From: Peribacillus faecalis
Lineage (GTDB): Bacteria > Bacillota > Bacilli > Bacillales > DSM-1321
Assembly: GCF_014712675.1 (NCBI RefSeq)
Contig: NZ_JACXSI010000034.1
Location: 1-64,000, forward strand
Direction of reading: 5' to 3'
DNA length: 64,000 bases
Positions 27,617-36,328 of the stretch are shown here, one piece after another. Under the pieces are notes generated by a model. The model searched no databases and had not been told where the DNA came from. It saw nothing but the letters and a program-made list of their open reading frames with translations. Position 1 is the stretch's first letter, and each line of letters starts with the position of its first letter. The translations under genes were made by a program, and so were the position numbers.

Positions 27617-28858
27617 TTAATGCTGTTTTAAATATCTTAATAGAATAGAGCAGCCATTTTTGACACTGCTTATACGATTTTGCTGTCTGCTTTTACCGAG
27701 TGAAAGCTTGTACGCTTTCGCTCCATCTTCTTTTGTTGCGAATCCGACATAAACAGTGCCGACCGGATGCCCTTCAAGCTCGTCCGGACCGGCTACGCCT
27801 GTAAAACTCAGACCAAAGTCTGCCCCCATTAAATGGCGTACCTGTTCTGCCATTTCAATGGCACATTGTTCGCTGACAGCTCCAAATCCGGCAAGCGTCT
27901 CTTCCTTCACATGAAGCAAGTTTTGCTTTGCTTCGTTTGAATATGACACAATACCACCTTTAAAAACAGTGCTCGCACCGGATACGGAAGTTAATTGCTC
28001 CTGGAACATGCCACCGGTCAAACTTTCGGCAGCAGATACAGTTACATTTCTTGCTTTTAGCTCTTTCACCAATTCTTGCATAAGAGATGTATCGTTATAG
28101 CCATAGCAATATTGACCGACTCGGGCATTGATTTGCTTCTCAATTTCGTCAATCATCTGTTCCGCTTCTGCAGATGAAGTATGCTTAGCTGTAATGCGCA
28201 GCGTCACTTCTCCGTCACTTGCAAGCGGCGCAATTGTCGGGTTGGACTGTGCCTCTAATAAGTCTTCGATTTCAGTTTCCAACTGCGCTTCGCCAATACC
28301 GAAGTATCGCAATACTCTCGAATGAATGCGTTCTATCTTATTCATTCTTTCCGTAATTGCGCTAATACCATATTTAGAGAACATCGGCTTAATTTCACTT
28401 GGAGGACCGGGCAATAGCATATAAGAATGTGCAGAAGTCGATAGCACCATCCCCGGAGCCATGCCGTGATCATTCGGCAAAACTTTGCTTCCTTTTAAAA
28501 TAAGCGCTTGTTTTCGATTGTTTTCCGTTAAGATTCTTCCTCTTTTAGAAAAGTAAGATTCAATATGGGCAAGCGCATCCTCATCCATCACAAGCTCTGT
28601 CTGCAAATGCTTGGCAATAGTCTCCTTCGTCAAATCATCCTTAGTCGGACCAAGTCCTCCCGATAATATAACTAGCTGCGAACGCCCCTCAGCAATGCCG
28701 AGGGCTTGCTCAAGTCGTTCAGGATTATCGCCGACAACTGTATGATAGTAGACATTTACACCAATTCGAGCTAGTTCTTGAGATAAGAATTGTGCGTTGC
28801 TATTAACAATCTGACCAAGCAAAAGCTCTGAACCAACCGCAATAATCTCCGCATTCAT
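27617..28858 (-). CDS. cinA: CinA-family protein (competence/damage-inducible, NMN amidohydrolase-like)
   Basis: A 413-residue two-domain protein. The N-terminal molybdopterin-binding-like domain, with [10 protein letters not shown] near residue 67, acts as an ADP-ribose pyrophosphatase in other species. The C-terminal CinA domain of about 155 residues (AESLTGG, then [15 protein letters not shown]) is the nicotinamide-mononucleotide deamidase part. It sits between pgsA and recA as in B. subtilis, where it is induced in competence. The exact activity of this protein is inferred from family members. Confidence 0.95.
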   Translation of the reverse strand: MNAEIIAVGSELLLGQIVNSNAQFLSQELARIGVNVYYHTVVGDNPERLEQALGIAEGRSQLVILSGGLGPTKDDLTKETIAKHLQTELVMDEDALAHIESYFSKRGRILTENNRKQALILKGSKVLPNDHGMAPGMVLSTSAHSYMLLPGPPSEIKPMFSKYGISAITERMNKIERIHSRVLRYFGIGEAQLETEIEDLLEAQSNPTIAPLASDGEVTLRITAKHTSSAEAEQMIDEIEKQINARVGQYCYGYNDTSLMQELVKELKARNVTVSAAESLTGGMFQEQLTSVSGASTVFKGGIVSYSNEAKQNLLHVKEETLAGFGAVSEQCAIEMAEQVRHLMGADFGLSFTGVAGPDELEGHPVGTVYVGFATKEDGAKAYKLSLGKSRQQNRISSVKNGCSILLRYLKQH

Positions 28859-28879
28859 GATTTCTCTCTCCTAATTTAG

Positions 28880-29458
28880 TTACTTGGAATTTTTGAAAAC
28901 CTCTTTATTTTTCGCAAAGTAATCCCATCCGGACCAAATTGTAAAGAACATTGAAATCCACAATGCAACTGTCGCAAAGTCAAAATTGATCAGTTCAAAT
29001 GGAATATTGTGCAGTAGTAACGCTGATACCGCAATAATTTGCGTCCATGTTTTAATTTTACCAAGCATATTGGCAGCTACTACTTCACCTGTGCCAGCCA
29101 AAATAAGTCTTAATCCTGTTACAGCAAACTCACGGCTTATAATGACGATAACAATCCATGAAGCAGCCAGTTGTAATTCAACTAAAACGATTAATGCCGC
29201 ACTGACTAACAGCTTATCTGCTAGCGGATCCAAAAACTTACCTAAATTTGTCACAAGATTGTATTTTCGCGCATAGTAACCATCTACCCAGTCTGTAACG
29301 GATGCGAAAATAAAAATAATAGCTCCGACTAAATGCTCTACCGGCAATGTTGCGTTACCAACTTCTAAAACGCCCCAACCGAAATCAACAAGCATAAAAA
29401 TAAGAAAAATCGGGATTAAACAAATTCTTGATACAGTAATCTTATTAGGTATATTCAA
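28880..29458 (-). CDS. pgsA: CDP-diacylglycerol-glycerol-3-phosphate 3-phosphatidyltransferase
   Basis: Makes phosphatidylglycerol phosphate in the membrane. The CDP-alcohol phosphotransferase motif DxxDGxxARx8GxxxDxxxD is complete, starting at DWVDGYYAR near residue 57, within a protein with several hydrophobic helices. There is no ATG. TTG codons lie at 29464 and 29458; GGAGG is 3 nt before the first and 9 nt before the second, so I choose 29458 (MNIPNKITVSR, 192 residues), which also aligns with other PgsA N-termini. cinA follows after 21 nt. Confidence 0.95.
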   Translation of the reverse strand: MNIPNKITVSRICLIPIFLIFMLVDFGWGVLEVGNATLPVEHLVGAIIFIFASVTDWVDGYYARKYNLVTNLGKFLDPLADKLLVSAALIVLVELQLAASWIVIVIISREFAVTGLRLILAGTGEVVAANMLGKIKTWTQIIAVSALLLHNIPFELINFDFATVALWISMFFTIWSGWDYFAKNKEVFKNSK

Positions 29459-29535
29459 AACCAAAAACCTCCAAAAAATCTATCTATCTAATTATGTACT
29501 CACACCGGTCCAACAATAAAAAGCTATATCCCGAG

Positions 29536-29600
29536 GACGGTGATAAGCCAATTCCAGATAAAATCAATTGATTTTATAAAAGAATTGGCTTATCACCGTC
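29536..29600. repeat. 65-bp perfect inverted repeat between rodZ and pgsA
   Basis: Arms of 19 bp (29536-29554 and 29582-29600) are exact reverse complements. The 27-bp loop itself contains a 20-bp perfect palindrome (29558-29577, ATAAAATCAATTGATTTTAT). No T-run follows on either strand, so it is not a standard terminator. It lies 50 bp after rodZ and 78 bp before pgsA. Confidence 0.9.
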
Positions 29601-29650
29601 AAAAGGAGGTTATACTCACTTCATCGTTAAAAACCGGCAGCGATTAAATC

Positions 29651-30559
29651 TTATTCAGCCTCATCAGCTTTTGTGTAATTGATTTTAATACGCTGACTTA
29701 CTCTTTCAGCCGTTGAAATGGGATATTCCACTGGCTCGTCATTAATATAAAGCTCAGTTGCTGTCGCTAGTCCAATATTTAAGTCGACTGAGCTATTGTT
29801 GGTCAAGTCAAATTCTTGGCTTTCCCCTTCATTTAAAACGCCGCTGAACAATACTTTCCCGCTGTCGTCTGTTACTTGAAGCCAAGGACCACCTGTCGAC
29901 AAAATTTTCAATTTGAATTCATCGGCATTTTTCAATTCCATTGTTGAATTTTTTCCCGAAGATTCAACAACTGCAATTTCTTGTTTAGCTTTTGAATCCT
30001 CTTCTTTATTTTTATCTTTATCTTCTGTTTTAGTTTCTTCTTTAGCTTCGTCTTCTTCAGCAGACTTTTCATCTGTTGTTTCTTTTTGACTTGGTGAAAC
30101 TGCGTTTTCTTCAAGTTTTATTTCAGTTCCACTATTGCTGCTGTTTGATTCTTCTTTAGGTGAATACACTTTAGAGAAGAACAAATAACCAAAGACAAGA
30201 ATACCTAAAATAAATGCCACAAGTAAAATTTTAGGCAAAGCCTCTAACAGTTTCGATTGCGGAGCTGACATCGTCTTCTTCGACTGCACTCTTGAAAGCT
30301 GCTCGGGAACTTCTTCTTCGCGAACTGAAGGTACTTCATCTTTATATTGCTCAAAAAGCGATTCTGGGTCAAGGCCTACAGCTTCGGCGTATTGCTTGAT
30401 AAAGGCCCGGACATAGAACTTCCCCGGCATCATACCATAATCGCCATTTTCAATCCCAACTAAATAGCGCTTTTGAATCTTTGTCAATTGTTGCAAATCA
30501 TCAAGGCTTAAGCCATTAGCCTCGCGCGCCGCCTTCAAAACATTTCCTAATTCTGTCAA
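29651..30559 (-). CDS. rodZ: RodZ-family cell-shape protein (YmfM)
   Basis: A 302-residue bitopic membrane protein that links MreB to the wall machinery. The N-terminal helix-turn-helix (residues 1-70: LGNVLKAAREANGLSLDDLQQLTKI) contacts MreB in homologues. A membrane helix spans about 108-128. A highly acidic Lys/Glu/Asp linker follows (132-200), then an extracellular DUF4115 beta domain. The start is TTG at 30559, with AAGGTG 8-9 nt upstream. It lies in the conserved ymfK-rodZ-pgsA-cinA-recA order. Confidence 0.93.
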   Translation of the reverse strand: MTELGNVLKAAREANGLSLDDLQQLTKIQKRYLVGIENGDYGMMPGKFYVRAFIKQYAEAVGLDPESLFEQYKDEVPSVREEEVPEQLSRVQSKKTMSAPQSKLLEALPKILLVAFILGILVFGYLFFSKVYSPKEESNSSNSGTEIKLEENAVSPSQKETTDEKSAEEDEAKEETKTEDKDKNKEEDSKAKQEIAVVESSGKNSTMELKNADEFKLKILSTGGPWLQVTDDSGKVLFSGVLNEGESQEFDLTNNSSVDLNIGLATATELYINDEPVEYPISTAERVSQRIKINYTKADEAE

Positions 30560-30579
30560 ATCGATACACCTTCTATACT

Positions 30580-31371
30580 TTAGAAATCAAAGGATCCGAA
30601 ATCAGATCCGCCAAATAATTGATTCTGGTTTGCAAGTTCGTATGTAATCTCTTCATCAGGATTGTTTCTCAATTCGATAATATAATCAAAATCATCAAGA
30701 GTATATTCAGAATTTTGAACAAATGCATCCGGATGCTCGATTACCTTTACTGCGTCAAGTCTCATAATTTCTCTGACAAGTTGCCAATGCTTTTCATTCG
30801 CACGGCGGGTAGAAACAATACCATCGATAATGAATAAGTTGTCGCTATTGTATTCATCTTCAATCAATTGACTTCTGATTGTTTGCTTTAACAATGTTGA
30901 CGATACAAACAGCCAACGCTTGTTCGCGCATACACTTGCCGCAACAATAGATTCTGTTTTTCCGACTCGCGGCATGCCGCGAATGCCGATCATTTTATGA
31001 CCTTCCTTTTTAAATAGTTCAGCCATAAAGTCAACGAGCAAGCCAAGTTCATCTCTAACAAAACGAAATGTTTTCTTATCATCTGCATCTCTTTGTATGT
31101 AACGTCCGTGGCGAACCGCTAACCGGTCGCGCAGTTTAGGTTCGCGAATTTTAATTACTTTTATCGTATCCATAGTGGATAAAATTGATTCGAGACGCTC
31201 GATATTTTTGTAATCCTTCGCTTTCAGAAGCATCCCTCTTCGTCCTTCATCCACGCCGTTAATTGTTACGATATTTATAGAAAGCATCCCTAATAATGAG
31301 GAGATATCGCCTAATAAGCCAGGTCGATTCTTTTGAATTTCATATTCAAAATACCACTCTTTGCGATCCAT
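30580..31371 (-). CDS. ymfK: YmfK, DUF3388 protein with ACT-like and P-loop-like segments
   Basis: A 263-residue cytoplasmic protein of unknown function, conserved in bacilli. The N-terminal 75 residues look like an ACT domain (YEIQKNRPGLLGDISSLLGML, then VDEGRRGMLL). GIRGMPRVGKTE at about 140 resembles a P-loop, followed by a FIIDGIV strand. The start is ATG 31371 (MDRKEWYFEYEI); the open frame runs 43 codons further but that part is AT-rich and not conserved-looking. rodZ follows after 20 nt. ymfJ, which precedes ymfK in B. subtilis, is absent. Confidence 0.88.
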   Translation of the reverse strand: MDRKEWYFEYEIQKNRPGLLGDISSLLGMLSINIVTINGVDEGRRGMLLKAKDYKNIERLESILSTMDTIKVIKIREPKLRDRLAVRHGRYIQRDADDKKTFRFVRDELGLLVDFMAELFKKEGHKMIGIRGMPRVGKTESIVAASVCANKRWLFVSSTLLKQTIRSQLIEDEYNSDNLFIIDGIVSTRRANEKHWQLVREIMRLDAVKVIEHPDAFVQNSEYTLDDFDYIIELRNNPDEEITYELANQNQLFGGSDFGSFDF

Positions 31372-31557
31372 TTTCAGATTCCCTGCCCCTCTTGACAAAA
31401 TCCTGCAACTATATCTATTATCTTCTATTAATAATATATGATTTTCTATTAATATTAAAGGAAAAACGCAATAAAAATAAATAGTTAAACTATTTCGCAC
31501 TTTTATATTTTTACATATATCGACATATCCTGCATATTATACTATAAATAAATAAAA

Positions 31558-32283
31558 TTAAGTATACCAGCCGCCGTTTACACGCAATATATGACCCGTT
31601 ATATAGGACGCCTGCTCAGATAGTAAGAAGCTGATGCTTGCAGCAATTTCTTCCGGTTCGGCTAATCGGCCAAGAGGTATTTCCTCAGCGATTTTTTCAA
31701 GTTCCTCAGCGTTAAAGCTGCTCATCATTTCTGTAGCGACCGCACCGGGAGAAACGGCATTGACTCTGACACCCATTGGAGCCAACTCCTTACTCAAACC
31801 CTTCACAAACGCATTTTGACCGCCCTTAACCATGCTGTATAATACTTCACAGGAGGCACCAGTATCACCCCAAATAGATGAGATCACCACTATACTTGAA
31901 GAATTCTTTTTCATTAGCTTATCTGTAAGCTTTTGGGACAAAACAAATAAACTTGTTAAATGGAGCTGCATACATTCTTGGATAATTTCATCGTTTATAT
32001 CGTAAATCAATCCGTAATAAGATTTACCGCACGTATAAACAATGCCGTCCAAAGAAAAAATTTGGCTGCTCAGTTTTTCTGCCCCGTCTTTAGCAGCAAG
32101 GTCAGATTGTACAGGTATAAATTCGCCATCGTACTGCTGCAATTGTTCCATTAATGTATTGATAGCTTCTTCATTACGAAAATAATGAAGATATAAAGAA
32201 TAGCCTTCTTTAGCCAACTTCAAGGCAGTTTCCCTTCCTATTCCTCCACTGGCGCCAGTTATTAATATATATTTCTCTTTCAT
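31558..32283 (-). CDS. ymfI: SDR-family oxidoreductase YmfI
   Basis: A 241-residue short-chain dehydrogenase/reductase. The Rossmann glycine motif TGASGGIG is at the N-terminus (about residues 9-16). The catalytic Ser sits in VVISSIWGD and the YxxxK motif is YSMVK; the C-terminal GHILRVNGGWYT is typical. The substrate is unknown; the family name FabG-like should not be taken as proof of fatty-acid synthesis. The start is ATG 32283 with GAGGA upstream. It lies between ymfH and ymfK as in other bacilli. Confidence 0.9.
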   Translation of the reverse strand: MKEKYILITGASGGIGRETALKLAKEGYSLYLHYFRNEEAINTLMEQLQQYDGEFIPVQSDLAAKDGAEKLSSQIFSLDGIVYTCGKSYYGLIYDINDEIIQECMQLHLTSLFVLSQKLTDKLMKKNSSSIVVISSIWGDTGASCEVLYSMVKGGQNAFVKGLSKELAPMGVRVNAVSPGAVATEMMSSFNAEELEKIAEEIPLGRLAEPEEIAASISFLLSEQASYITGHILRVNGGWYT

Positions 32284-32305
32284 TCTTTCAATCCTCATTT
32301 CCATT

Positions 32306-32465
32306 AGGCTATGTTAAAGGCTACTGTTGATTTCCACTGCGGGCGGACGCTTTCCGTGGGGCATACGCCAATCGCTAACGCTCCTGCGGTGTATCGGCCT
32401 GCACGCTTTCCCTCACAGTAGTCGCCGCCCTCCGTTCCAATCAACAACAAATGATAACAGAGCCT
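32306..32465. repeat. GC-rich Bacillus-type intergenic repeat
   Basis: A 160-bp element with nested inverted ends: AGGCT-TGTTA/TAACA-AGCCT outside, then GTTGATT/AATCAAC, then GGGCGG/CCGCCC. Its interior has CGCTTTCCGTGGGGC and CGCTCCTGCGGTGT blocks. It is clearly richer in GC than its surroundings. It resembles the CTTTCCGCGGGGC repeats common in intergenic DNA of Bacillaceae; that recognition is from memory. Confidence 0.75.
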
Positions 32466-32487
32466 CCATTTAAAACACACAAGAGTA

Positions 32488-32528
32488 AGGGCCTCCAGAA
32501 AGTCAAGATTTGACTTTTAGAGAGCCCT
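32488..32528 (-). terminator. Hairpin after ymfH
   Basis: AGGGC...AAAGTCAA and TTGACTTT...GCCCT form a long imperfect stem 12 bp after the ymfH stop. The T-tract is poor, so its termination strength is uncertain. Confidence 0.6.
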
Positions 32529-32540
32529 ATCACTTGTTTT

Positions 32541-33827
32541 TTATTTCGGCAAAACTTGGCATACTGTCATACGTTCTTTGCTTATCAGCTCGCTCGCAGC
32601 CTTCTGGATGTCCTCTAATGTAATGCTTTCCAAAACAGGAACGATTTCAAACAAGCTCGTCTTATAAAATGCATATCGCGTAAATGAATTTGCGATATAC
32701 TCAGGAGAATTTAATGAACGCAAGAATCCGCCGATTTTTTTCTTTTTCGTCCGCATCAATGTTTCTTCCGTAATGTCATCATGCTCTTTTTTCTCCAGTA
32801 AATAATTGATGATTTGATCAGCCAATTCATCCGGTTTTCCGGAATCGCCGCCAATCATCGCAAACCCGAAATTCTCTTCTCTTGTATAATCATATGAAAA
32901 AGTACCGTCGATTAAACCTGTTGAATATAAGTGCTCATACATATCCGAGCTGCGTCCGAACAAAATATCGAGCAATAGATTTACGGTTAATTCATTTTTC
33001 AGCAATTCAGCGCCTGAAAGGCTCTTATTTTCTGGTTTTATACCGACCAGCACTTTCGGAGTTGAAACATTCATATGAATAACATGTTTCTGTTTTTCGA
33101 CCTCGTTCGGTTCAGTATCATTTTTCCTCTTAATTTCGGATGCTTCTTCGTACGTTTTACTATTTTGATTATTTCTGATTAGTTCCATCGTCTTCTCAGG
33201 ATCAACTGCTCCAACAATGAATAATAACATATTGCTCGGATGATAAAATGTATTATAACATTCGTACAACATATCTTTCGTTATTTTATCAATACTTTCG
33301 ATTGTTCCCGCTATATCAATTTTCACAGGGTGATTATGAAACATATTTGCGATTGTCCCAAAATATAATCGCCAATCCGGATTATCATCATACATATTGA
33401 TTTCTTGACCAATAATCCCTTTTTCTTTCTCTACTGTCGCTTCCGTGAAATACGGTTCCTGAACAAAATCAATCAGCGTTGTTAAGTTTTGCTCAAAATT
33501 AGACGTACAAGAAAACAAATAGGCTGTTCTGGTAAATGAAGTAAAGGCGTTCGCAGAGGCACCTTGCTTAGAAAACAGCTGAAATACATCCCCGTCTTCT
33601 TTTTCAAACATTTTATGCTCCAAAAAGTGAGCAATGCCATCCGGCACATGGTCATATTCTTGTTTACCTAACGGGATAAACCAATTATCGACAGAGCCAT
33701 ACTTCGTCGTAAAGGTAGCAAATGATTTATTAAAACCTTTCTTCGGCAAAATATATACATCAAGTCCATTTTTCTGTTTTTCATAATAAAGCACTTCGTC
33801 AATTTGCTTATACGTTACTGCTTCCAT
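32541..33827 (-). CDS. ymfH: M16-family zinc peptidase YmfH
   Basis: A 428-residue insulinase-type (M16) protein with the inverted zinc motif HFLEH near residue 66 and a downstream Glu-rich helix (TVEKEKGIIGQEINMYDD) supplying the third ligand. No signal peptide, so it is cytoplasmic. It forms a translationally coupled pair with ymfF: the ymfF stop and ymfH start share one base (TAATG). In other M16 pairs one subunit is catalytic and the other is not; here YmfH is the catalytic candidate. The substrate is unknown. Confidence 0.92.
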   Translation of the reverse strand: MEAVTYKQIDEVLYYEKQKNGLDVYILPKKGFNKSFATFTTKYGSVDNWFIPLGKQEYDHVPDGIAHFLEHKMFEKEDGDVFQLFSKQGASANAFTSFTRTAYLFSCTSNFEQNLTTLIDFVQEPYFTEATVEKEKGIIGQEINMYDDNPDWRLYFGTIANMFHNHPVKIDIAGTIESIDKITKDMLYECYNTFYHPSNMLLFIVGAVDPEKTMELIRNNQNSKTYEEASEIKRKNDTEPNEVEKQKHVIHMNVSTPKVLVGIKPENKSLSGAELLKNELTVNLLLDILFGRSSDMYEHLYSTGLIDGTFSYDYTREENFGFAMIGGDSGKPDELADQIINYLLEKKEHDDITEETLMRTKKKKIGGFLRSLNSPEYIANSFTRYAFYKTSLFEIVPVLESITLEDIQKAASELISKERMTVCQVLPK

Positions 33828-35107
33828 TATTGTGCCACCTCCGTTCCTGCCAAGAAATAAATTGTATCGAGCTCAACTTGATTTGCTACATCGACAATTT
33901 CTTCTTTCGTCACCTTCTTCACTCCATCAAGCCATTGCTGTATACTGACCGTTTTGCCTGCAATGACATCATGGTAAAGCACTTCTACAAGACCGATTGG
34001 ATGGTCAATCGTCTCCAGAAGCTGATTTTCTATGACAGCCTTTGTTTGCGAAATAATTTGTTCCGAGAATTCACCTTTTTTCATCGCATCCATTTGTTCC
34101 TTAATGATATTGACCGTCTTTTGATAATTTTCTTGTTGGATGCCGGCCATGACAATGATTAGCCCTTTATGGCTTTCCAATCTTGAGGCTGCATAATAAG
34201 CCAAGCTATTTTTTTCCCTGACTTCCAGAAACAATTTTGAATGAGGGAAACCGCCGAAAATACCATTAAACACTTGCAGCGAGTAGTATTGCTTATCTCC
34301 ATATACAATGCCGGAACGATAGCCGATATTCAATTTTCCTTGTGTAATATCTTGAACTTCCTTTACTTCCTTCGGTGCATCAACATGGAAGTTGCGTTCA
34401 AAAGGCTGCACTTGCGGTTTTCTTTCCGATAAATGAATGTATTGCGAACATAGACGGTCAACCCGTTGGGGATTAACGTCCCCTACTACAAATATGTCAA
34501 TTTCATCTGTTTCGACCGCATGTGTGAAGTAATCGAATAAAATAGCGGGCGTAATTGCATCTACTTGATCGCTAAAGCCATTCACTTCTATTGCATAAGG
34601 TTCGTCTTTACACATTTCTTCAATTAAACGGGTAGAAGCGTACTTCATTTTATCGTCATTCAGTGATTGTATGCGCTGCTTCAGATTACGTTTTTCTTCA
34701 TCAACTGTCTTTTGCTGAAAAGCTCCATTTTCCACATTCGGATGAAAAATCACTTCAGACAGGAGCTGAATTGCTTTTTCAAGCAATGGTTCACCGCCGG
34801 AAAGAAACTTTTCGTTTGCGACTTCCAGTGTGAAGGTAATAATATGATATTCTCCTTTTTTTCCGGCACTGCCATATAATCCAGCTCCATACAGTTCCTC
34901 TAAATATGTTCTTAGTGCTGTATTGCTCGGATATTTCTTTGTGTTGCTCTGCAGCACGTACGGCAAAAGAGCCCGCAGCGTCACTGTATCCTCTGACAGC
35001 GGCGCTTTCATTTTCCAAACAACTGTATTCGTTTTATATTTATCAGTTGGTATGACGTTTAATTTATAGCCATTCTTCTCAAAGATGGTTTGATTTTCTT
35101 GGGACAT
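33827..35107 (-). CDS. ymfF: M16-family peptidase-like protein YmfF, without the zinc motif
   Basis: A 426-residue M16-fold protein. The stretch where HxxEH would stand reads LLPYVLQSNTKKYPS, so the zinc ligands are missing and it is probably a non-catalytic partner of YmfH. Later M16 features remain (FVVGDVNP-like VVGDVNPQRV; SLAYYAASRLESHKG). GGGAGG lies 8 nt before the ATG. The transporter genes nupOPQ are upstream on the same strand, separated by a terminator and a repeat fragment. Confidence 0.9.
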   Translation of the reverse strand: MSQENQTIFEKNGYKLNVIPTDKYKTNTVVWKMKAPLSEDTVTLRALLPYVLQSNTKKYPSNTALRTYLEELYGAGLYGSAGKKGEYHIITFTLEVANEKFLSGGEPLLEKAIQLLSEVIFHPNVENGAFQQKTVDEEKRNLKQRIQSLNDDKMKYASTRLIEEMCKDEPYAIEVNGFSDQVDAITPAILFDYFTHAVETDEIDIFVVGDVNPQRVDRLCSQYIHLSERKPQVQPFERNFHVDAPKEVKEVQDITQGKLNIGYRSGIVYGDKQYYSLQVFNGIFGGFPHSKLFLEVREKNSLAYYAASRLESHKGLIIVMAGIQQENYQKTVNIIKEQMDAMKKGEFSEQIISQTKAVIENQLLETIDHPIGLVEVLYHDVIAGKTVSIQQWLDGVKKVTKEEIVDVANQVELDTIYFLAGTEVAQ

Positions 35108-35252
35108 ACATAAGCCTCCCTTGCCGTTATGTAAAACCTTATCAAGCTTATTTTACCTTATCCTCTTGTATTTAAACCATTATTTTCATAAGTGGTTTTC
35201 AAAACAAAGGAATCCCTTACTGTACTGTATTACTTATATGCGGCTGATTAGT

Positions 35253-35290
35253 AAAGAAAAACCGTTACCGCTCCTTTTTTCGTATTTGGT
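35253..35290 (+). repeat. Repeat family 1, boundary fragment D
   Basis: Only the AAAGAAAAACCGTTACCG-CTCCTTTTTT end of the family is present, upstream of ymfF. It looks like a remnant or a solo boundary. Confidence 0.65.
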
Positions 35291-35321
35291 TATAGTTAGG
35301 AGTTAAACTTCCTTGCCAAAA

Positions 35322-35353
35322 TAAAACCCATAAGCACTCGACTTATGGGTTTC
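35322..35353 (-). terminator. Terminator of the nup-type transporter genes
   Basis: AAACCCATAAG pairs with CTTATGGGTTT and is followed by TATTTT on the minus strand, 16 bp after the last permease gene. Confidence 0.88.
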
Positions 35354-35368
35354 TTGAAAAATATTAAA

Positions 35369-36328
35369 TTAGCGGTTTCCTTTAATATAAGGCTTACCGG
35401 AAGCTTTTGGCGCATCTGCGCGGCCGATGAAGCCCGCTAATGCGATAATTGTTAATACGTATGGAAGGATATCCAAGTATACTTTCGGAATTTCGCTGAA
35501 GAATGGAAGCGAAGCACCAACTACGCTCAAACTTTGTGCTAATCCGAAGAATAGCGCTGCGCCTAATGCGCCAAGCGGATGCCATTTCCCGAAAATCATC
35601 GCAGCAATCGCCATGAAACCTTGACCGTTGATTGTCGCATGACTGAAGTCATTTGTTACTGTAATTGCGTGGATTGCTCCCCCGATACCGGCAAATGCCC
35701 CCGATAGAATAACACCCATATAACGAACGCGTGTTACATTGATCCCCATTGTATCAGCAGCCATCGGGTGTTCCCCAACCGCACGAATGCGAAGACCGAA
35801 CGGTGTTTTATATATAACATACCAAACAATGAAAGGAACTATAATCGCAATATATGAAATCACATAAACGTTTTGGAAGAAGATTTCTCCGATAACCGGA
35901 ATATCGCTTAATAAAGGAATATCCGTTTTGTCAAAACGAACAGAAATTCTGTCAGTTTGACCTTTATCATACATTAACTTAACTAAGAACAAACATAGAC
36001 CAGCTGCAAGGAAGTTCAGAGCCACACCACTGACTGTTTGATCGGCGCGGAATGAAATAGATGCAACTGCATGCAATAATGAAAACAGCATACCCACAGC
36101 CATTGCCGCAATAATTGCCAACCATGGTGTCCAAGCACCAAGAGAATCACCGAATGATAATGTAAATACAATCGATGTGAATGCCCCGAAAACCATTAAA
36201 CCTTCTAAACCGATATTTACTACTCCGGCACGCTCAGAGAACACGCCGCCAATTGCTGTAAAAATAAGAGGAGCTGCTAAAGCAATCATAGAAGGTATGA
36301 TAATATGCAAAATTTCTACAAAGCTCAT
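35369..36328 (-). CDS. nupQ: Nucleoside-type ABC transporter permease (NupQ-like)
   Basis: A 319-residue membrane permease of the branched-chain/sugar (BPD_transp_2) family with about eight hydrophobic helices and the family segment EHPMAADTMGINVTRVRYMGVILSGAFAGIGGA (EAA-like loop). It pairs with the second permease, whose gene ends directly before its start. With the ATPase and BMP lipoproteins upstream it resembles B. subtilis NupNOPQ, a guanosine/nucleoside importer. The substrate is inferred from family and gene context. Confidence 0.88.
   Translation of the reverse strand: MSFVEILHIIIPSMIALAAPLIFTAIGGVFSERAGVVNIGLEGLMVFGAFTSIVFTLSFGDSLGAWTPWLAIIAAMAVGMLFSLLHAVASISFRADQTVSGVALNFLAAGLCLFLVKLMYDKGQTDRISVRFDKTDIPLLSDIPVIGEIFFQNVYVISYIAIIVPFIVWYVIYKTPFGLRIRAVGEHPMAADTMGINVTRVRYMGVILSGAFAGIGGAIHAITVTNDFSHATINGQGFMAIAAMIFGKWHPLGALGAALFFGLAQSLSVVGASLPFFSEIPKVYLDILPYVLTIIALAGFIGRADAPKASGKPYIKGNR

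Noticed and set aside
30619-30837. Plus-strand open frames inside minus-strand genes across the window, such as this one in ymfK
   Set aside because: They are antisense shadows of well-identified genes, without ribosome sites or recognisable domains.
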